Assembly: GCA_036399055.1 (NCBI GenBank)
Contig: DASWNX010000017.1
Location: 159,673-223,672, forward strand
Direction: 5' to 3'
Length of the DNA stretch: 64,000 nt
Source of the DNA: Jatrophihabitans sp.
Lineage (GTDB): Bacteria; Actinomycetota; Actinomycetes; Mycobacteriales; Jatrophihabitantaceae
Shown here: one piece after another, positions 48,490 through 58,437 of the stretch
How positions within the stretch are numbered: the stretch's first letter is position 1
Layout: each line of letters begins with the position of its first letter
The notes under the pieces: generated by a model
What the model saw: only the letters and a program-made list of their open reading frames with translations
Told to the model about the DNA's origin: nothing
Database searches by the model: none
Made by a program: the position numbers and the translations under genes

Positions 48490-49716
48490 ATGGATCTGAC
48501 GCAGTCGAACAAGCTCGCCGAGGTGTGCTACGACATCCGCGGGCCGGTGCTGGACGAGGCTAAGCGGCTGGAAGCCCAGGGGCATTCGATCCTGAAGTTG
48601 AACATAGGAAATCCGGCGCCATTCGGTTTCACGGCGCCGGAGGAGATCCTGGTGGACGTCATTCGCAATCTCCGCGACTCGGAAGGGTATTCCGACTCCC
48701 AGGGGGTGCTGTCGGCGCGCACCGCCGTGGTGCAGCACTACCAGGAACGTGGCCTGGACCCCACGGTCACCGTCGATGACGTCTGGTTGGGCAACGGGGT
48801 CAGCGAGCTGATCGTGATGTCGCTGCAGGCCATGCTCAACGACGGCGATGAGGTGCTGATCCCGTCCCCGGACTATCCGCTGTGGACGGCGGCAACCTCG
48901 CTGGCCGGTGGCCGGCCGGTGCATTACCGCTGCGAGGAGTCAGCGGGCTGGCAGCCGGACCTGGCGGACCTGCGCGCCAAGATCAGCCAGCGCACCAAGG
49001 CGATCGTGCTGATCAACCCCAACAATCCGACTGGCGCGGTCTACTCGGAGCAGGTCCTGCAGGAGTTCGCTGAGCTGGCTCGCGCGCACAGCCTGGTGGT
49101 GCTGGCCGATGAGATCTATGACAAGGTGCTCTACGACGACGCCACCCACACACCGTTCGCGGTGCTGGCGCCGGACGTGTTCACGCTGACCTTCAACGGC
49201 CTGTCCAAGGCCTACCGGCTGGCAGGCTTCCGGTCGGGCTGGATGATGGCCTCGGGCCCCAAGCAGCACGCCGCCAGCTACCTCGAAGGCTTGACGATCC
49301 TGGCCAACATGCGGCTGTGCGCCAACGTGCCGGCCCAGCACGCCATCCAGGCCGCCCTCGGCGGCCGGCAGAGCATCCGAGACCTGGTGCTGCCTGGTGG
49401 CCGGCTGCTCGAGCAGCGCGACGCGGCTGTCACTGCGCTGCGAGCCATTCCCGGCGTCAGCTGCGTCGAGCCGAAGGGGGCGCTCTATGTGTTCCCCCGC
49501 CTGGACCCCGAGCGGTACCCGATCACCGACGACCAGCGCTTCGTGTTGGACTTCCTGCGCGACCAGCACGTCCTGCTGGTGCAGGGGACGGGGTTCAACT
49601 GGCCTGATCCAGACCATCTACGCATCGTCACACTGCCGCGGGCCGACGTCCTGACGGAGGCGATCGGACGGCTGGCGGTGTTCCTGGACAGCTATGACCC
49701 GAGTCAGCTTAGCTAG
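48490..49716 (+). CDS. alaA: Alanine/aspartate-type aminotransferase AlaA
   Basis: PLP enzyme of 408 aa (from ATG 48490; GTG 48469 is an alternative), strongly like mycobacterial AspC/AlaA from memory (KLNIGNPAPFGF, SDSQGVLSARTAV, DEVLIPSPDYPLWTA). Visible: INPNNPTGAVYS, VVLADEIYDKVLYDD, the Schiff-base Lys in TFNGLSKAYRLAGFRSGW (about 233-250), NVPAQHAIQAALGG and DHLRIVTLP with the C-terminal substrate Arg. Makes alanine from pyruvate and glutamate, or related transaminations. Confidence 0.92.
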   Translation: MDLTQSNKLAEVCYDIRGPVLDEAKRLEAQGHSILKLNIGNPAPFGFTAPEEILVDVIRNLRDSEGYSDSQGVLSARTAVVQHYQERGLDPTVTVDDVWLGNGVSELIVMSLQAMLNDGDEVLIPSPDYPLWTAATSLAGGRPVHYRCEESAGWQPDLADLRAKISQRTKAIVLINPNNPTGAVYSEQVLQEFAELARAHSLVVLADEIYDKVLYDDATHTPFAVLAPDVFTLTFNGLSKAYRLAGFRSGWMMASGPKQHAASYLEGLTILANMRLCANVPAQHAIQAALGGRQSIRDLVLPGGRLLEQRDAAVTALRAIPGVSCVEPKGALYVFPRLDPERYPITDDQRFVLDFLRDQHVLLVQGTGFNWPDPDHLRIVTLPRADVLTEAIGRLAVFLDSYDPSQLS

Positions 49717-49721
49717 TCAGC

Positions 49722-50342
49722 ATGTCGGTGTCTCGTCGGGTGGTCGGACTCACGCTGGACAACCTCGAGGACCTGCCCGGCGCCTGCCGGACCTGCCTGT
49801 TCTGGGAGCTCGGCCCGCTCGCCGATCCTCAGCCGATGCCGCCGGAGGAGGCGAAGCTGGCCAAGGAGTCCTGGCTGTCGGCGACGCTGCTGGACTGGGG
49901 CAGCTGCGGCAAGGTGGCCTACGCCGCCCACGAGCCGGTGGGATACGCCTTGTTCGCGCCGCCAGGATTCGTCCCCCGCGCCCTGTCGTTTCCGACGTCG
50001 CCGGTGTCCGGTGACGCGGTGCTGCTGCTGAACGCCTATGTGGCGCCGCACTGGCGCTCGGCGGGGGTCGGCCGGATGCTGGCGCAGGCGGTGGCCGCCG
50101 AGCTGGTGCCCAGGGGCGTGAAGGCGGTGGAGGCCTTCGGCTCCACCGGACCGCTGTCGCGCGGGTGCCTGATGCCGGTGGACTACCTCCGCTCGGTGGG
50201 CTTTAAGACCGTGCGCCCGCACCCGGCCTACCCGCGGCTGCGGATGGAGCTGAGGTCGACCGTGTCATGGCGTTATGACGTCGAGTACGCCCTGGAGCGG
50301 ATCTTCGGCACGACCGTCGGCTCGCTCACCCCGGCGCGCTGA
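49722..50342 (+). CDS. GNAT family acetyltransferase-like protein
   Basis: 206 aa. The N-terminal RTCLFWELGPLA near 21-32 is followed by a GNAT fold: GYALFAPPGFVPRAL and LLLNAYVAPHWRSAGVGRMLAQAVAAEL (about 101-128), whose WRSAGVGRML is the acetyl-CoA P-loop. C-terminal ~30 residues are a helix extension. Such proteins sit near trxA/parB in actinobacteria; substrate unknown. Stop is 252 bp before trxA. Confidence 0.85.
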   Translation: MSVSRRVVGLTLDNLEDLPGACRTCLFWELGPLADPQPMPPEEAKLAKESWLSATLLDWGSCGKVAYAAHEPVGYALFAPPGFVPRALSFPTSPVSGDAVLLLNAYVAPHWRSAGVGRMLAQAVAAELVPRGVKAVEAFGSTGPLSRGCLMPVDYLRSVGFKTVRPHPAYPRLRMELRSTVSWRYDVEYALERIFGTTVGSLTPAR

Positions 50343-50594
50343 GTCAGGCTCGGCGCGCCGGCGCGCCGGGGGCCAGGGAAGCCACGCTGGGGCTAGTGCC
50401 CAGCACCTGTTCTCACTCCGAGTACTCAGGCAGGGCGTCGCGCTGGGGCAGCAGGCTTTCCACCTTCTGCGGCGGCGGCTTCACTTGTCCAGACAGCCGT
50501 GCGCCGGGCCAGCCGGAGGGCTGACCCGGCGGGAGCGGGGCCTTAGACGCGGGACCTCAAGCCGTGCTGCTCTGATCAGGAGCAGCACACCTGA
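50343..50594. other. Gap between convergent GNAT and trxA genes
   Basis: No open frame with coding character. It contains the trxA terminator hairpin and a short tandem duplication of the trxA stop region (50572-50601). The rest is GC-rich without recognised signals. Confidence 0.5.
50564..50588 (-). terminator. trxA terminator hairpin
   Basis: GTGCTGCTC (50564-50572) and GAGCAGCAC (50580-50588) form a perfect 9-bp stem with a 7-base loop, six bases beyond the trxA stop on the minus strand. No T run. Confidence 0.7.
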
Positions 50595-50601
50595 TCAGGA
50601 G
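50572..50601. repeat. Tandem duplication across the trxA stop codon
   Basis: CTGATCAGGAG at 50572-50582 and again at 50591-50601, period 19; the second contains the trxA stop (TCA, 50595-50597). Confidence 0.85.
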
Positions 50602-50924
50602 ATGTAGGCGGCCAGGTCGTTGAGCAGCGCGGCCTTCGGCTTGGCGCCCACGATGGTCTTGACGACCTTGCCGCCCTGGAACACCGACATGGTCGGGATC
50701 GACATGATCTGGTAGTCGCGGGCGATCTGCGGGTTCTCGTCGATGTTGAGCTTGACGATCTGCAGCTTCTCGCCGTGCTGGCTGGCGATCTCTTCGAGCA
50801 CCGGGGCGACCAGCCGGCACGGCCCGCACCACTCGGCCCAGAAGTCGACCAGCACAGGCTTGTCCGACTGCAGGACGTCCTTGGCAAAGCTCGCGTCAGT
50901 GACGGCGGGGGTGTTGGCACCCAT
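50595..50924 (-). CDS. trxA: Thioredoxin
   Basis: 109 aa, ATG 50924 preceded by AAGGAG; the frame extends to 50984 without use. Active site FWAEWCGPCRLVAP with Cys33 and Cys36, cis-Pro in SIPTMSVFQGG (about 74-84). General disulphide reductant, reduced by the adjacent TrxB encoded 95 bases upstream on the same strand. Confidence 0.96.
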   Translation of the reverse strand: MGANTPAVTDASFAKDVLQSDKPVLVDFWAEWCGPCRLVAPVLEEIASQHGEKLQIVKLNIDENPQIARDYQIMSIPTMSVFQGGKVVKTIVGAKPKAALLNDLAAYIS

Positions 50925-51019
50925 AACGGCGACTCCTTCTAGCTTGAGTGATGTGCTGTGGACTGAACACGGGACGGGCCGCAACCCTTCCCGCCGAACG
51001 ATAAGCGGCTCTCGGGCCC

Positions 51020-51985
51020 TCAGCTTTCCATGGCTGCGAGCTGGACGTCTCCGACGGCGTCCAGCGCCGTCAGGAACCGCTCGGCGTCCAGGGCTGCCTG
51101 GCAGCCGGTGCCGGCCGCGGTGATCGCCTGCCGGTACACGTGGTCGACCACGTCGCCGGCGGCGAACACGCCGGCCAGGTTGGTCCGGGTGGAGCGGCCC
51201 TCGGTGAGGATGTAACCCTCGTCATCGAGCTCGACCTGGCCCTTGACCAGCTCCGAGCGTGGATCGTGGCCGACCGCTATGAACAGCCCGGTGGCCTCGA
51301 TCTCGCGGATCTCACCCGAGCGCGTGTCGCGCAGGGTCAGGCCCGTGACCTTGTTCTCGCCGTGGATCTCGGCGACCTCGGAGTTCCAGGCCCACCGGAT
51401 CTTGGGGTTGGCGTGCGCCCGCTCGGCCATGATCCGCGAGGCCCGCAACGTGTCGCGGCGGTGCACGACGGTCACCGACTCGGCGAACCGAGTCAGGAAG
51501 CCGGCCTCCTCCATCGCGGTGTCACCGCCGCCGACCACCACGATGTGCTGGTCGCGGAAGAAGAAGCCGTCACAGGTGGCGCACCAGGACACCCCATGGC
51601 CGGACAGCTCGTCCTCGCGCGGCACACCCAGCTTCTTGTAGGCCGAGCCCATCGCCAGGACCACCGCGTCGGCGGTGAACTCACCCGACAGGGTCCGCAC
51701 GGTCTTGACCGGTGACTCCAGCTCTACCGACACGACGTCGTCACTGACCAGTTCAGCGCCGAACTTCTCGGCCTGGGCACGGAGCTGAGCCATCAACTCC
51801 GGGCCCATGATCCCGGTGGGGAACCCCGGGTAGTTCTCGACCTCAGTGGTGTTCATCAGGGCGCCGCCGTACTGGCTGCCCTCGAAGACCAGCGGCCGCA
51901 GGTCGGCTCGCGCCAGGTACAGGGCTGCGGTGTAACCAGCAGGTCCCGAGCCGACCACGATCACCCTGCGGTGGTTCTCGCTCAC
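51020..51985 (-). CDS. trxB: Thioredoxin reductase
   Basis: NADPH-FAD oxidoreductase, 321 aa from GTG 51985 (GAGGT upstream). FAD-binding [16 protein letters not shown] at 10-25, redox CATC at Cys135-Cys138 in [18 protein letters not shown]-binding [13 protein letters not shown] near 151-163, and [27 protein letters not shown] near 270-298. Forms an operon with trxA. The annotated frame must end here and not be read as one with the murJ antisense frame upstream (see rejected). Confidence 0.95.
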   Translation of the reverse strand: MSENHRRVIVVGSGPAGYTAALYLARADLRPLVFEGSQYGGALMNTTEVENYPGFPTGIMGPELMAQLRAQAEKFGAELVSDDVVSVELESPVKTVRTLSGEFTADAVVLAMGSAYKKLGVPREDELSGHGVSWCATCDGFFFRDQHIVVVGGGDTAMEEAGFLTRFAESVTVVHRRDTLRASRIMAERAHANPKIRWAWNSEVAEIHGENKVTGLTLRDTRSGEIREIEATGLFIAVGHDPRSELVKGQVELDDEGYILTEGRSTRTNLAGVFAAGDVVDHVYRQAITAAGTGCQAALDAERFLTALDAVGDVQLAAMES

Positions 51986-52056
51986 AGCTACCTCGATCTC
52001 AGCTGACTTCTCCGCCGATCGGCGGAGCCCCGTCAAGAACCAGTTTAGGCCGAACG

Positions 52057-54093
52057 CTATTCCGCGCTCGCGTCCGCGCCGGCGCCCGTGCTCGCGCCCG
52101 GCCCGGCCGTCGGGACGGCGGTCTCGCGCCCGGCCCGACCACGCACCGCCGAAGCGATCTGCCCCACTTCGGGCAGCGGCAGACGCAACGCCAGCAGCAC
52201 CAGGACGATGCCGGCAAGGGCGCCGCCGACCACCAATTCGGCCAGCGCGGCGAGCCGTCCGCCACCGAGCACCGCGTTGCCGGCCAGCACCACCAGCAGG
52301 CCCACCACGCCCGCGGCGGCCGCGGCCGCGGCGATCCAACCGATGGTCCGGGCCACCGGCGCGAACCCCACCTGGCCGAACCGGCGGCGCAGCAGCTGAT
52401 GCCCGACCATGCATCCCACCACGTAGGACGCCGACGTGGAGACGGTCAGGCAGATGATGACCGCCCGGCCGTCCAACAGGACGCTGCCGGCCAGCACCAG
52501 GGCCACCTTGGTGGCCACCATGGCGACATTGATGAAGGTGGGCGTCCTGGCGTCGCGCATCGCGTAGAAGACCCGTTGCTGCAGCATCACCACGGCGAAG
52601 GGCACCAGCCCGAACGCGCCGGCGGCCAGCGCGAGGCCGGTCAGCTGGGCGTTGCTCTGGCTGTAGCGCCCGAGCAGGATCACGCTGGTGAACGCCGGTC
52701 CGAAGATCATCAGACCCACCGAGATCGGCACCAGCGCCACCGCCGAGAGCCGCGAGCCCAGCTCCAGGTCCGCCAGCACCGCCGAGGTGTCCCCCCGCGC
52801 CGCCGAGCGGCTCATCCGCGGCATCAGGGCGGTCAGCAGCGACACCCCGAGAATGCCGTAGGGCACCATGAACAGCAGGTCGGCGAAGGCGAAGATCTGC
52901 ACGCCGCCGTTCTGGTTGGCCACCCGGTTGATCACGACCACGCCGATCTGGCTGACCACCACGTAGCCGAGCACCCAGAGGGTCAGGGTCCGGAACTCGG
53001 CCATCCGGCCTGCCTCGTTCGGCGAGGCCCGGAACCGCCACTGCCAGACGAACCCGCTGCGGCGCAGCGGCACCAGCAGCACCAGAGCCTGCGCGGCGAT
53101 GCCCAGGGTGGTGCCGATGCCCAGCACCAGAATCTGGGTGGTGGTGATGGTGCCGGTGCTGAGCTTGGCCGGGCCGGGAACCAGCAGGAACAGCAGCGCC
53201 GCGCCGATGGTGATCAGGTTGTTCATCACCGGGGCCCAGGCCGGCCAGCCGTAGATGTTGCGGGAGTTCAAGATCGCCGCGATCATCGCCCCGAGGCCGT
53301 AGAAGAAGATCTCGGGCAGCAGCAGGGTGGCCCACAGCGCGGCCACCGAGCGGTACTGAGGCGGCCCGCCGAAGACGCCGATCAGCCAGGGCGCTGCCAG
53401 CACCGCCAGCAGGGTGGCGCCGGCCAGCCCGAAGGTGGCGATCGACAGCAACCGCTGGGTGTAGGCCAGGCCGCGGTCCTGGTCGTCCTGCTGGGCCTTG
53501 ACCAAGACCGGGATGAGGACGCTGGTCAGCACGCCGCCGAGCAGCAGCTCATAGACCATGTTGGGCAGCGTGTTGGCCAGGCCGTAGGCGTCCCCGACGC
53601 TGTAGAGGCCCGCGCCGACCGCCGCCCCGATGGCGATGCTGCGCAAGAAGCCGGTGATCCGGCTGACCAGGCTGGCGATCGCCATGGTCCGGCTGCTGGC
53701 CATCAGGCTGGGTGCGACCGGCTCGTCCTCGTCCGGTGCTTGCGCGTCCGGTGCTTGCGCGTCCGGTGCTTGCGTGGCCGGGGTTTGCGCGTCCGGGTCG
53801 GCAGGACGGGACGGGCCTGCCCGGTCATCGGCTGCCGGGTCGCTGCTGGCAGCCGGCGCGTCAGGTTCGGCTCGGGGCGGGGCGGTGGTGGCTGACCCTT
53901 GCGAGGCGAGCGCTGTGGCGCCGGCCGGCTGCTCGAACGAGCGGGGTCGGCGCCGGCGCGGGCCGTGATAGATCGGCGCGCTCCAGGCGTCGCCGGTGTC
54001 GGGCTGGGCAGTCTCGACGGCCAGCGCCGAGCCGTCTCCGGGCAGCGGGATCGGCGTGCCGTAGATCCGCGGCGGTGACCAGTCCTCAGTCAT
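52057..54093 (-). CDS. murJ: MurJ/MviN lipid II flippase
   Basis: Multi-pass membrane protein of 678 aa that flips lipid II. The membrane core starts at about residue 130 ([24 protein letters not shown], with the central Arg), followed by [29 protein letters not shown] and about 14 helices to ~650. The N-terminal ~125 residues are cytoplasmic, Pro/Ala/Asp-rich and carry a degenerate 5-residue repeat (QAPDA). The last ~25 residues are low-complexity. A 15-bp DNA tandem repeat encodes the N-terminal repeat, and the start codon lies in a 19-bp repeat. Confidence 0.93.
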   Translation of the reverse strand: MTEDWSPPRIYGTPIPLPGDGSALAVETAQPDTGDAWSAPIYHGPRRRRPRSFEQPAGATALASQGSATTAPPRAEPDAPAASSDPAADDRAGPSRPADPDAQTPATQAPDAQAPDAQAPDEDEPVAPSLMASSRTMAIASLVSRITGFLRSIAIGAAVGAGLYSVGDAYGLANTLPNMVYELLLGGVLTSVLIPVLVKAQQDDQDRGLAYTQRLLSIATFGLAGATLLAVLAAPWLIGVFGGPPQYRSVAALWATLLLPEIFFYGLGAMIAAILNSRNIYGWPAWAPVMNNLITIGAALLFLLVPGPAKLSTGTITTTQILVLGIGTTLGIAAQALVLLVPLRRSGFVWQWRFRASPNEAGRMAEFRTLTLWVLGYVVVSQIGVVVINRVANQNGGVQIFAFADLLFMVPYGILGVSLLTALMPRMSRSAARGDTSAVLADLELGSRLSAVALVPISVGLMIFGPAFTSVILLGRYSQSNAQLTGLALAAGAFGLVPFAVVMLQQRVFYAMRDARTPTFINVAMVATKVALVLAGSVLLDGRAVIICLTVSTSASYVVGCMVGHQLLRRRFGQVGFAPVARTIGWIAAAAAAAGVVGLLVVLAGNAVLGGGRLAALAELVVGGALAGIVLVLLALRLPLPEVGQIASAVRGRAGRETAVPTAGPGASTGAGADASAE
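53731..53790. repeat. 15-bp tandem repeat in murJ N-terminal coding region
   Basis: Four adjacent 15-bp units at 53731-53745, 53746-53760, 53761-53775 and 53776-53790 of GTCCGGTGCTTGCGC, the last with three changes. Encodes the QAPDA repeats of the cytoplasmic tail. Confidence 0.9.
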
Positions 54094-54137
54094 GACGCGT
54101 TGTTCCGGTCATGACGCGTTGTTCCGGTCATGACGCG
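54090..54137. repeat. 19-bp tandem repeat joining DUF6049 stop and murJ start
   Basis: TCATGACGCGTTGTTCCGG at 54090-54108, 54109-54127, and a third copy partly from 54128. The first copy contains the murJ ATG (CAT at 54091-54093), the third the DUF6049 stop (TCA at 54128-54130). An ancestral ATGA stop-start overlap seems to have been pulled apart by the duplication (inference). Confidence 0.9.
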
Positions 54138-56290
54138 GCGCCGGCGGGCGCCTTGCCGGATCCGCGGCGGATCCGCTGCACCAGCCGCCGCAGCAGCGCC
54201 AGCACCAGCACGCTCACCGCGACGATCGTGATCGCCTTGGTGACCGTCCCGATCGCGGTCGCCCGCAGGTTGAGGGTGACGCCGGCCCCGAGTTGCCGGC
54301 CGTCCGGCGTGCTGAGCACTGCCACGACTCGGAACTTACCCAGCCGGTCGACGTGTGTGGGGATGCGGATGGTGGCGATGCTGCGAGCCGGAATGGTCTG
54401 CCGCTGCGCCGGCGGCGCTCGGAAGCCGACCACCCCGTTGGCAGGCGACACCGACACCTGAACGGTCACCGCCCGGGGCAGTTGGTTGGAGACCGTCACC
54501 ACCACCGGTGAGTCCGAGGAGGACAGGCTGTAGGTGCCGACTGCCGGCTGCACCAGGTGCACCGCGGAGGTCAGCTGGTTGATCCGGGTCTGCAGGCTGC
54601 GGGTCACCGCGGCGCCGGTGACGCGATCGCGTCGCCACGCGCTCGACTCGGCCCTCTTGATGCCATTGTTGAAGCCGCCCAGCAACTCCGCCGCGGCGTC
54701 GTTGTCGTGCAGCGCCTCGTTCATCGACGCCACCTGCTGCTCGATCCGGCGCAGCGCCGCCATGTCGGACGGGCGCACTTCGGCGGCGGCGCTCTCGGCG
54801 TCGGTGCGCAGCGCGCCCCGGTTGACCGGAGTGACCGTCCGCAGCGCGGACCGCAGGGCGATCGGGCGGCTCCAGCTGGCGCCGTTGGCGGCCAGGATGG
54901 TCTGCGAGGCCGTCACCGGGCTGGCATTGACGTAGCGATCGGGCGCGATCACCACGAAGTGGCTGCGCTCGGGCCCCTGCGCGGCTCGGATCGCCAGCTG
55001 CGCCAGCAACGTCTGCTGGTCATTGGCGGCTGCCGAGCCGAGCCGCAGCGCCCGCGCCACGGTTGCCTGGATACCGGTGTCGGTGACCAGGGCCAGCGCT
55101 TTGCCGGCTGCCGAGGGCAGTGGCGACAGCGCGTCGGGTCGCGGCTCGGTGTCGTTGTGCCCCGGCAGCGCCGCGTCGCTGAGCAGCACCGTCGAGGCCC
55201 CGCTGCCCACCAGGGCGTCCAGCGCCTTGCCGCTCAGCGCGCTGCCGGCGGGCCAGGTGAGCAGGTCGGAGGAGAAGTCACCGTTGAGGGTGGGGGCGAT
55301 CCGCGCCTGGACCTGCGGCTCCAGAGCGGTGGAGAACTTCAGGCCGGCCCTGGAGACGGCGTTGACGTCCGGATCGGCGTAGGCGGTGAGCACGATGTCG
55401 TGCTTGGCCTGCAGCAGCGTGAGCCGGGCCAGCCAGTCGGTGGCCAGCTTGCCGCCGGTGCCGGGCGCCGTCCCCGTTCCGGCCCGCACCCGGTACCCGG
55501 CCGGCGCGGCCATCACCGCCAGGCTGTCCAGCAGGTCCGGGTCGACGAGCAGTGTCAGCCGCGCCTTGCCGGCGACCAGTTCGGCGGTGCTGAGCGCCCG
55601 GTCCAGCCGCCCGCCCGGCCCGACCGAGCCGGCCAGCTGCTCGTCGAGGAAGACGTTCTCATCGACCGAGCGGTGCGGCGCCTCGAGCAGGGGCCAGACC
55701 CAACCGACGAGGACCGGCTGGGGCGCGTTCAGAAAGGACGGCACGAACACCTGCAGCCGGCCGAGCTCGACCGAGCCGACGCTGGGGTCGCTGACTGCCT
55801 GGATGACAAGGGCATAGGGGTAGACCCCGTCGAAGCAGAGGCACAGGTCGTTGCTGGTGGTGCGATAGCTGACGTTCAGGCTCTGCCGTGGCAACAGCTG
55901 GGTGTCCAGCCGCAGCGGCTGGGGCACCTGGTAATCGGTGTCGGGCGGCTGCTTGATCGCCTGGTCCAGCAACGCCTGGCGTCCGATCGGCAAGCCGCGG
56001 CGCAGGCCCAGTACCACGTCGGAGTAGGTGTTGTCGGTGTTGTTGGAGATCGTCACGGCGAAGACGACCGGCTGGCTGGGCTTGTTCGGGTCCGGGCTGC
56101 GCGGGCTCACCGAGTTCAGCACCACCGAGACCGGGGTCGCGCCGGCCTGCGCGGCCGTGCGCGGCCGACCGGTCGCGCCACCGGCCGGCGCCAGCAGCAC
56201 GCTGAGCACGCTGAGCAGGCTGAGGGTGGCAGCGACGGTCAGAGCCGAGAGCCGGCGGGTCAGCGTTCGATGGTGGGGGCGCCGGCTCAC
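54128..56290 (-). CDS. DUF6049 family secreted/membrane protein
   Basis: 720 aa, GTG start overlapping the NUDIX stop by four bases. Signal peptide at about 14-37 ([22 protein letters not shown]), a beta-rich extracellular region including [15 protein letters not shown] (about 76-90), a long central domain with [17 protein letters not shown], and a single C-terminal transmembrane helix ([18 protein letters not shown], about 685-702) with a basic tail. This and murJ are conserved neighbours in actinobacteria, suggesting an envelope role. Function unknown. Confidence 0.85.
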   Translation of the reverse strand: MSRRPHHRTLTRRLSALTVAATLSLLSVLSVLLAPAGGATGRPRTAAQAGATPVSVVLNSVSPRSPDPNKPSQPVVFAVTISNNTDNTYSDVVLGLRRGLPIGRQALLDQAIKQPPDTDYQVPQPLRLDTQLLPRQSLNVSYRTTSNDLCLCFDGVYPYALVIQAVSDPSVGSVELGRLQVFVPSFLNAPQPVLVGWVWPLLEAPHRSVDENVFLDEQLAGSVGPGGRLDRALSTAELVAGKARLTLLVDPDLLDSLAVMAAPAGYRVRAGTGTAPGTGGKLATDWLARLTLLQAKHDIVLTAYADPDVNAVSRAGLKFSTALEPQVQARIAPTLNGDFSSDLLTWPAGSALSGKALDALVGSGASTVLLSDAALPGHNDTEPRPDALSPLPSAAGKALALVTDTGIQATVARALRLGSAAANDQQTLLAQLAIRAAQGPERSHFVVIAPDRYVNASPVTASQTILAANGASWSRPIALRSALRTVTPVNRGALRTDAESAAAEVRPSDMAALRRIEQQVASMNEALHDNDAAAELLGGFNNGIKRAESSAWRRDRVTGAAVTRSLQTRINQLTSAVHLVQPAVGTYSLSSSDSPVVVTVSNQLPRAVTVQVSVSPANGVVGFRAPPAQRQTIPARSIATIRIPTHVDRLGKFRVVAVLSTPDGRQLGAGVTLNLRATAIGTVTKAITIVAVSVLVLALLRRLVQRIRRGSGKAPAGAAS

Positions 56291-56754
56291 GCGGAGTCCC
56301 GCAGCAACCGGCAGGCCTCGGCGAGCAGTCCGCGCTCATCGGAGTAGGCCAGCCGGTCGGCGATGCGCGGCAGCGGCACCCAGGCCACCTCGGTGACCTC
56401 GACGTCCTGGTCGGAGAGCTCGCCGCTGACCGCGCGCATCAGGTAATGATGGACGGTCTTGTGCACCCGCCGGCCGTCGACCACGAACCAGAAGTCGATG
56501 GCGCCCAGGCTGCCGATGATGTCGCCGGTGATGCCGGTCTCTTCGGCGACCTCGCGGACGGCCGCCTCTTCCAGGGTCTCACCGGCTTCCAGATGGCCCT
56601 TGGGCAGCGACCAGAGCAGGCGTCCCCGCCGGTTGGTGCGCCCGATCAGCGCACCCTGCGGCACCGGCCCGGACAGGTCGAGCACCAGTCCGCCGGCGCT
56701 GGTCTCGTCCACCCGGGGAAGCCGCGGACGCCGGTGGTTCGACGCACGGGACAT
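56287..56754 (-). CDS. NUDIX hydrolase
   Basis: 155 aa. The NUDIX box reads [23 protein letters not shown] (residues 53-75; G-x5-E-x7-R-E-V-x-E-E-x-G), all key residues present. Hydrolyses nucleoside diphosphate derivatives; may be the MutT4-like housecleaning enzyme near murJ in actinobacteria. Divergent from the cca gene, 39 bases apart. Confidence 0.9.
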   Translation of the reverse strand: MSRASNHRRPRLPRVDETSAGGLVLDLSGPVPQGALIGRTNRRGRLLWSLPKGHLEAGETLEEAAVREVAEETGITGDIIGSLGAIDFWFVVDGRRVHKTVHHYLMRAVSGELSDQDVEVTEVAWVPLPRIADRLAYSDERGLLAEACRLLRDSA

Positions 56755-56793
56755 GAACCGATGCTACTTGGCGGTTCAGTAGGGTCTGTCAAC

Positions 56794-56936
56794 GTGAGTG
56801 AGCATCGCAGCGATTCGGGAGCCCCGGCTCTGCGTGAGGGAGGCGGAGCGAGCAGCGACCCCGTGAGTGAGCATCGCAGCGACGAAGGAGCGAGGAGCGG
56901 AGCGAGCAGCGACCCCGTGAGTGAGCATCGCAGCGA
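56794..56936. repeat. GTG-bearing repeats at the cca 5' end
   Basis: GTGAGTGAGCATCGCAGCGA occurs three times, at 56794, 56863 and 56917, all in the same reading frame (spacings 69 and 54). Between them GGAGCGAGCAGCGACCCC occurs twice and GGAGCGAG-type words more often. Each copy offers a GTG start. Confidence 0.9.
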
Positions 56937-58377
56937 TTCGGCAGCGCCGGCCGCGGTCGGCGACCCCGGTGAGCTGGTGCCGATCCCGCCCGCGGCTGCT
57001 CGGCTGGGCGAGCTGTTCGCCGCGGCCGGCCATCAGCTCTTCCTGGTCGGCGGGCCGGTGCGCGACGCGTTGATGGGCCGGGAGGTCAACGATCTCGACT
57101 TCACCACCGACGCCCGGCCCGAGCAGGTGTTGCAGCTGGTGGCGGGTGTGGCGTCAGGCACCTGGACCACCGGCATCGACTTCGGGACCGTCGGCGCTCA
57201 GATCGGTGGCCAGCCGTGTGAGATCACGACGTTTCGCGCCGACAGCTACGACCGGGTCAGCCGTAATCCAGTGGTCGCGTTCGGCACTGACATCGCCGAG
57301 GACCTGCGCCGGCGGGACTTCACCATGAACGCGATGGCGGTCTCGGTGACCGACCGGCGTTTGATCGACCCGCACGGTGGCCTGGCCGACCTGGCGCGGG
57401 GCGTGCTGCGCACCCCGGCCACCCCACAGGAGTCCTTCGGCGATGACCCGCTGCGGATGCTGCGCGCTGCCCGGTTCGTGGCCCAGTTGGGGGTCACTCC
57501 GGCCGAGCCGGTGATCGAGGCGATTTCCCAGATGTCCGGGGAGCTGTCCCGGATCACCGCCGAGCGGGTGCAGGCCGAGCTGAACAAGCTGATCGCCGGG
57601 CCCTTTCCGCGCCGGGGCCTGGAGGTGCTGGTCGACACCGGCCTGGCCGACGTGGTGCTGCCTGAGCTGCCCGCTCTGCGGATGGCCGCCGACGAGCACG
57701 GCCAGCACAAGGACGTCTACGCCCACACCCTGCAGGTGCTCGACCAGGCGATCGAGCTCGAGCAACGCGAGCCCGGCGCCCAGCCGGACCTGGTGCTGCG
57801 CTGGGCTGCGCTGCTGCACGACATCGGAAAGCCCGACACCCGGCGGTTCGTCGACGGTCCGGGCCAGGCCAAGCAGGTCACCTTTCACCATCACGAGGTG
57901 GTCGGCGCCCGGCTTGCCAAGGCCCGGCTGAAGGCGTTGAAGTTTCCGAAGGACCAGACCGAGGACATCGTGCGGCTGGTGTTTCTGCATCTGCGCTTTT
58001 ACGGCTACGGGCGGGGTGAGTGGACCGACTCGGCGGTCCGGCGCTACGTCGCCGACGCCGGGCCGCTGCTGGAGCGGCTGCACAAGCTGGTGCGCTCGGA
58101 CACCACCACCCGTAACAAGCGCAAGGCCGCGATGCTGGCCGCGACCTATGACGCCCTGGAGGAGCGGATCGCCCGGCTGCGCGAGCAGGAGGAGTTGGAC
58201 GCCATCCGGCCCGATCTCGACGGCACCGAGATCATGGCGATCCTGAGGGTCAAGCCCGGCCCGTTGGTGGGCAAGGCGTACAAGCACCTGCTGGAACTGC
58301 GGATGGAGCACGGGCCGCTGACCCACGAGCAGGCCGTCCAGGCGCTGCGGGCCTGGCACGCCGACCAGCAGTCCTGA
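56794..58377 (+). CDS. cca: CCA tRNA nucleotidyltransferase
   Basis: Adds or repairs the CCA end of tRNA. From the first repeat GTG the protein is 527 aa: ~40 residues encoded by repeats, then class II nucleotidyltransferase LVGGPVRDALMGREVNDLDFTTDA with the catalytic DLD near 91-95, RRRDFTMNAMAVSV near 176-189, FGDDPLRMLRAARFVAQLG near 213-231, and an HD domain with LRWAALLHDIGKPDTRR near 334-350 and FHHHEVVGAR. The HD domain resembles that of other bacterial CCA enzymes and may hydrolyse phosphate ends. Any of the three GTGs could be the true start. Confidence 0.93.
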   Translation: MSEHRSDSGAPALREGGGASSDPVSEHRSDEGARSGASSDPVSEHRSDSAAPAAVGDPGELVPIPPAAARLGELFAAAGHQLFLVGGPVRDALMGREVNDLDFTTDARPEQVLQLVAGVASGTWTTGIDFGTVGAQIGGQPCEITTFRADSYDRVSRNPVVAFGTDIAEDLRRRDFTMNAMAVSVTDRRLIDPHGGLADLARGVLRTPATPQESFGDDPLRMLRAARFVAQLGVTPAEPVIEAISQMSGELSRITAERVQAELNKLIAGPFPRRGLEVLVDTGLADVVLPELPALRMAADEHGQHKDVYAHTLQVLDQAIELEQREPGAQPDLVLRWAALLHDIGKPDTRRFVDGPGQAKQVTFHHHEVVGARLAKARLKALKFPKDQTEDIVRLVFLHLRFYGYGRGEWTDSAVRRYVADAGPLLERLHKLVRSDTTTRNKRKAAMLAATYDALEERIARLREQEELDAIRPDLDGTEIMAILRVKPGPLVGKAYKHLLELRMEHGPLTHEQAVQALRAWHADQQS

Positions 58378-58425
58378 CCAGCGTCATGACCAGCAGTCCT
58401 GACCAGCAGTCCCGACCAGCGTCAT
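58363..58425. repeat. Repeated cca stop region
   Basis: GACCAGCAGTCCT (58363-58375) plus GACCAGCGTCAT (58376-58387) forms a 25-bp unit, followed by GACCAGCAGTCCT (58388-58400), GACCAGCAGTCCC (58401-58413) and GACCAGCGTCAT (58414-58425). The cca stop TGA (58375-58377) spans the first unit junction. Confidence 0.9.
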
Positions 58426-58437
58426 GCTGTGCGGTTG

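Noticed and set aside
51020-53335. A single 771-codon frame covering trxB and part of the murJ region on the minus strand
   Set aside because: The upstream half is an out-of-frame reading of murJ with Arg/Gly/Pro-rich text; TrxB begins at GTG 51985 with a ribosome site and the FAD motif.
56446-56793. 5' extension of the cca frame
   Set aside because: It is antisense to the NUDIX gene; the first repeat-borne GTG at 56794 is the first start outside it.
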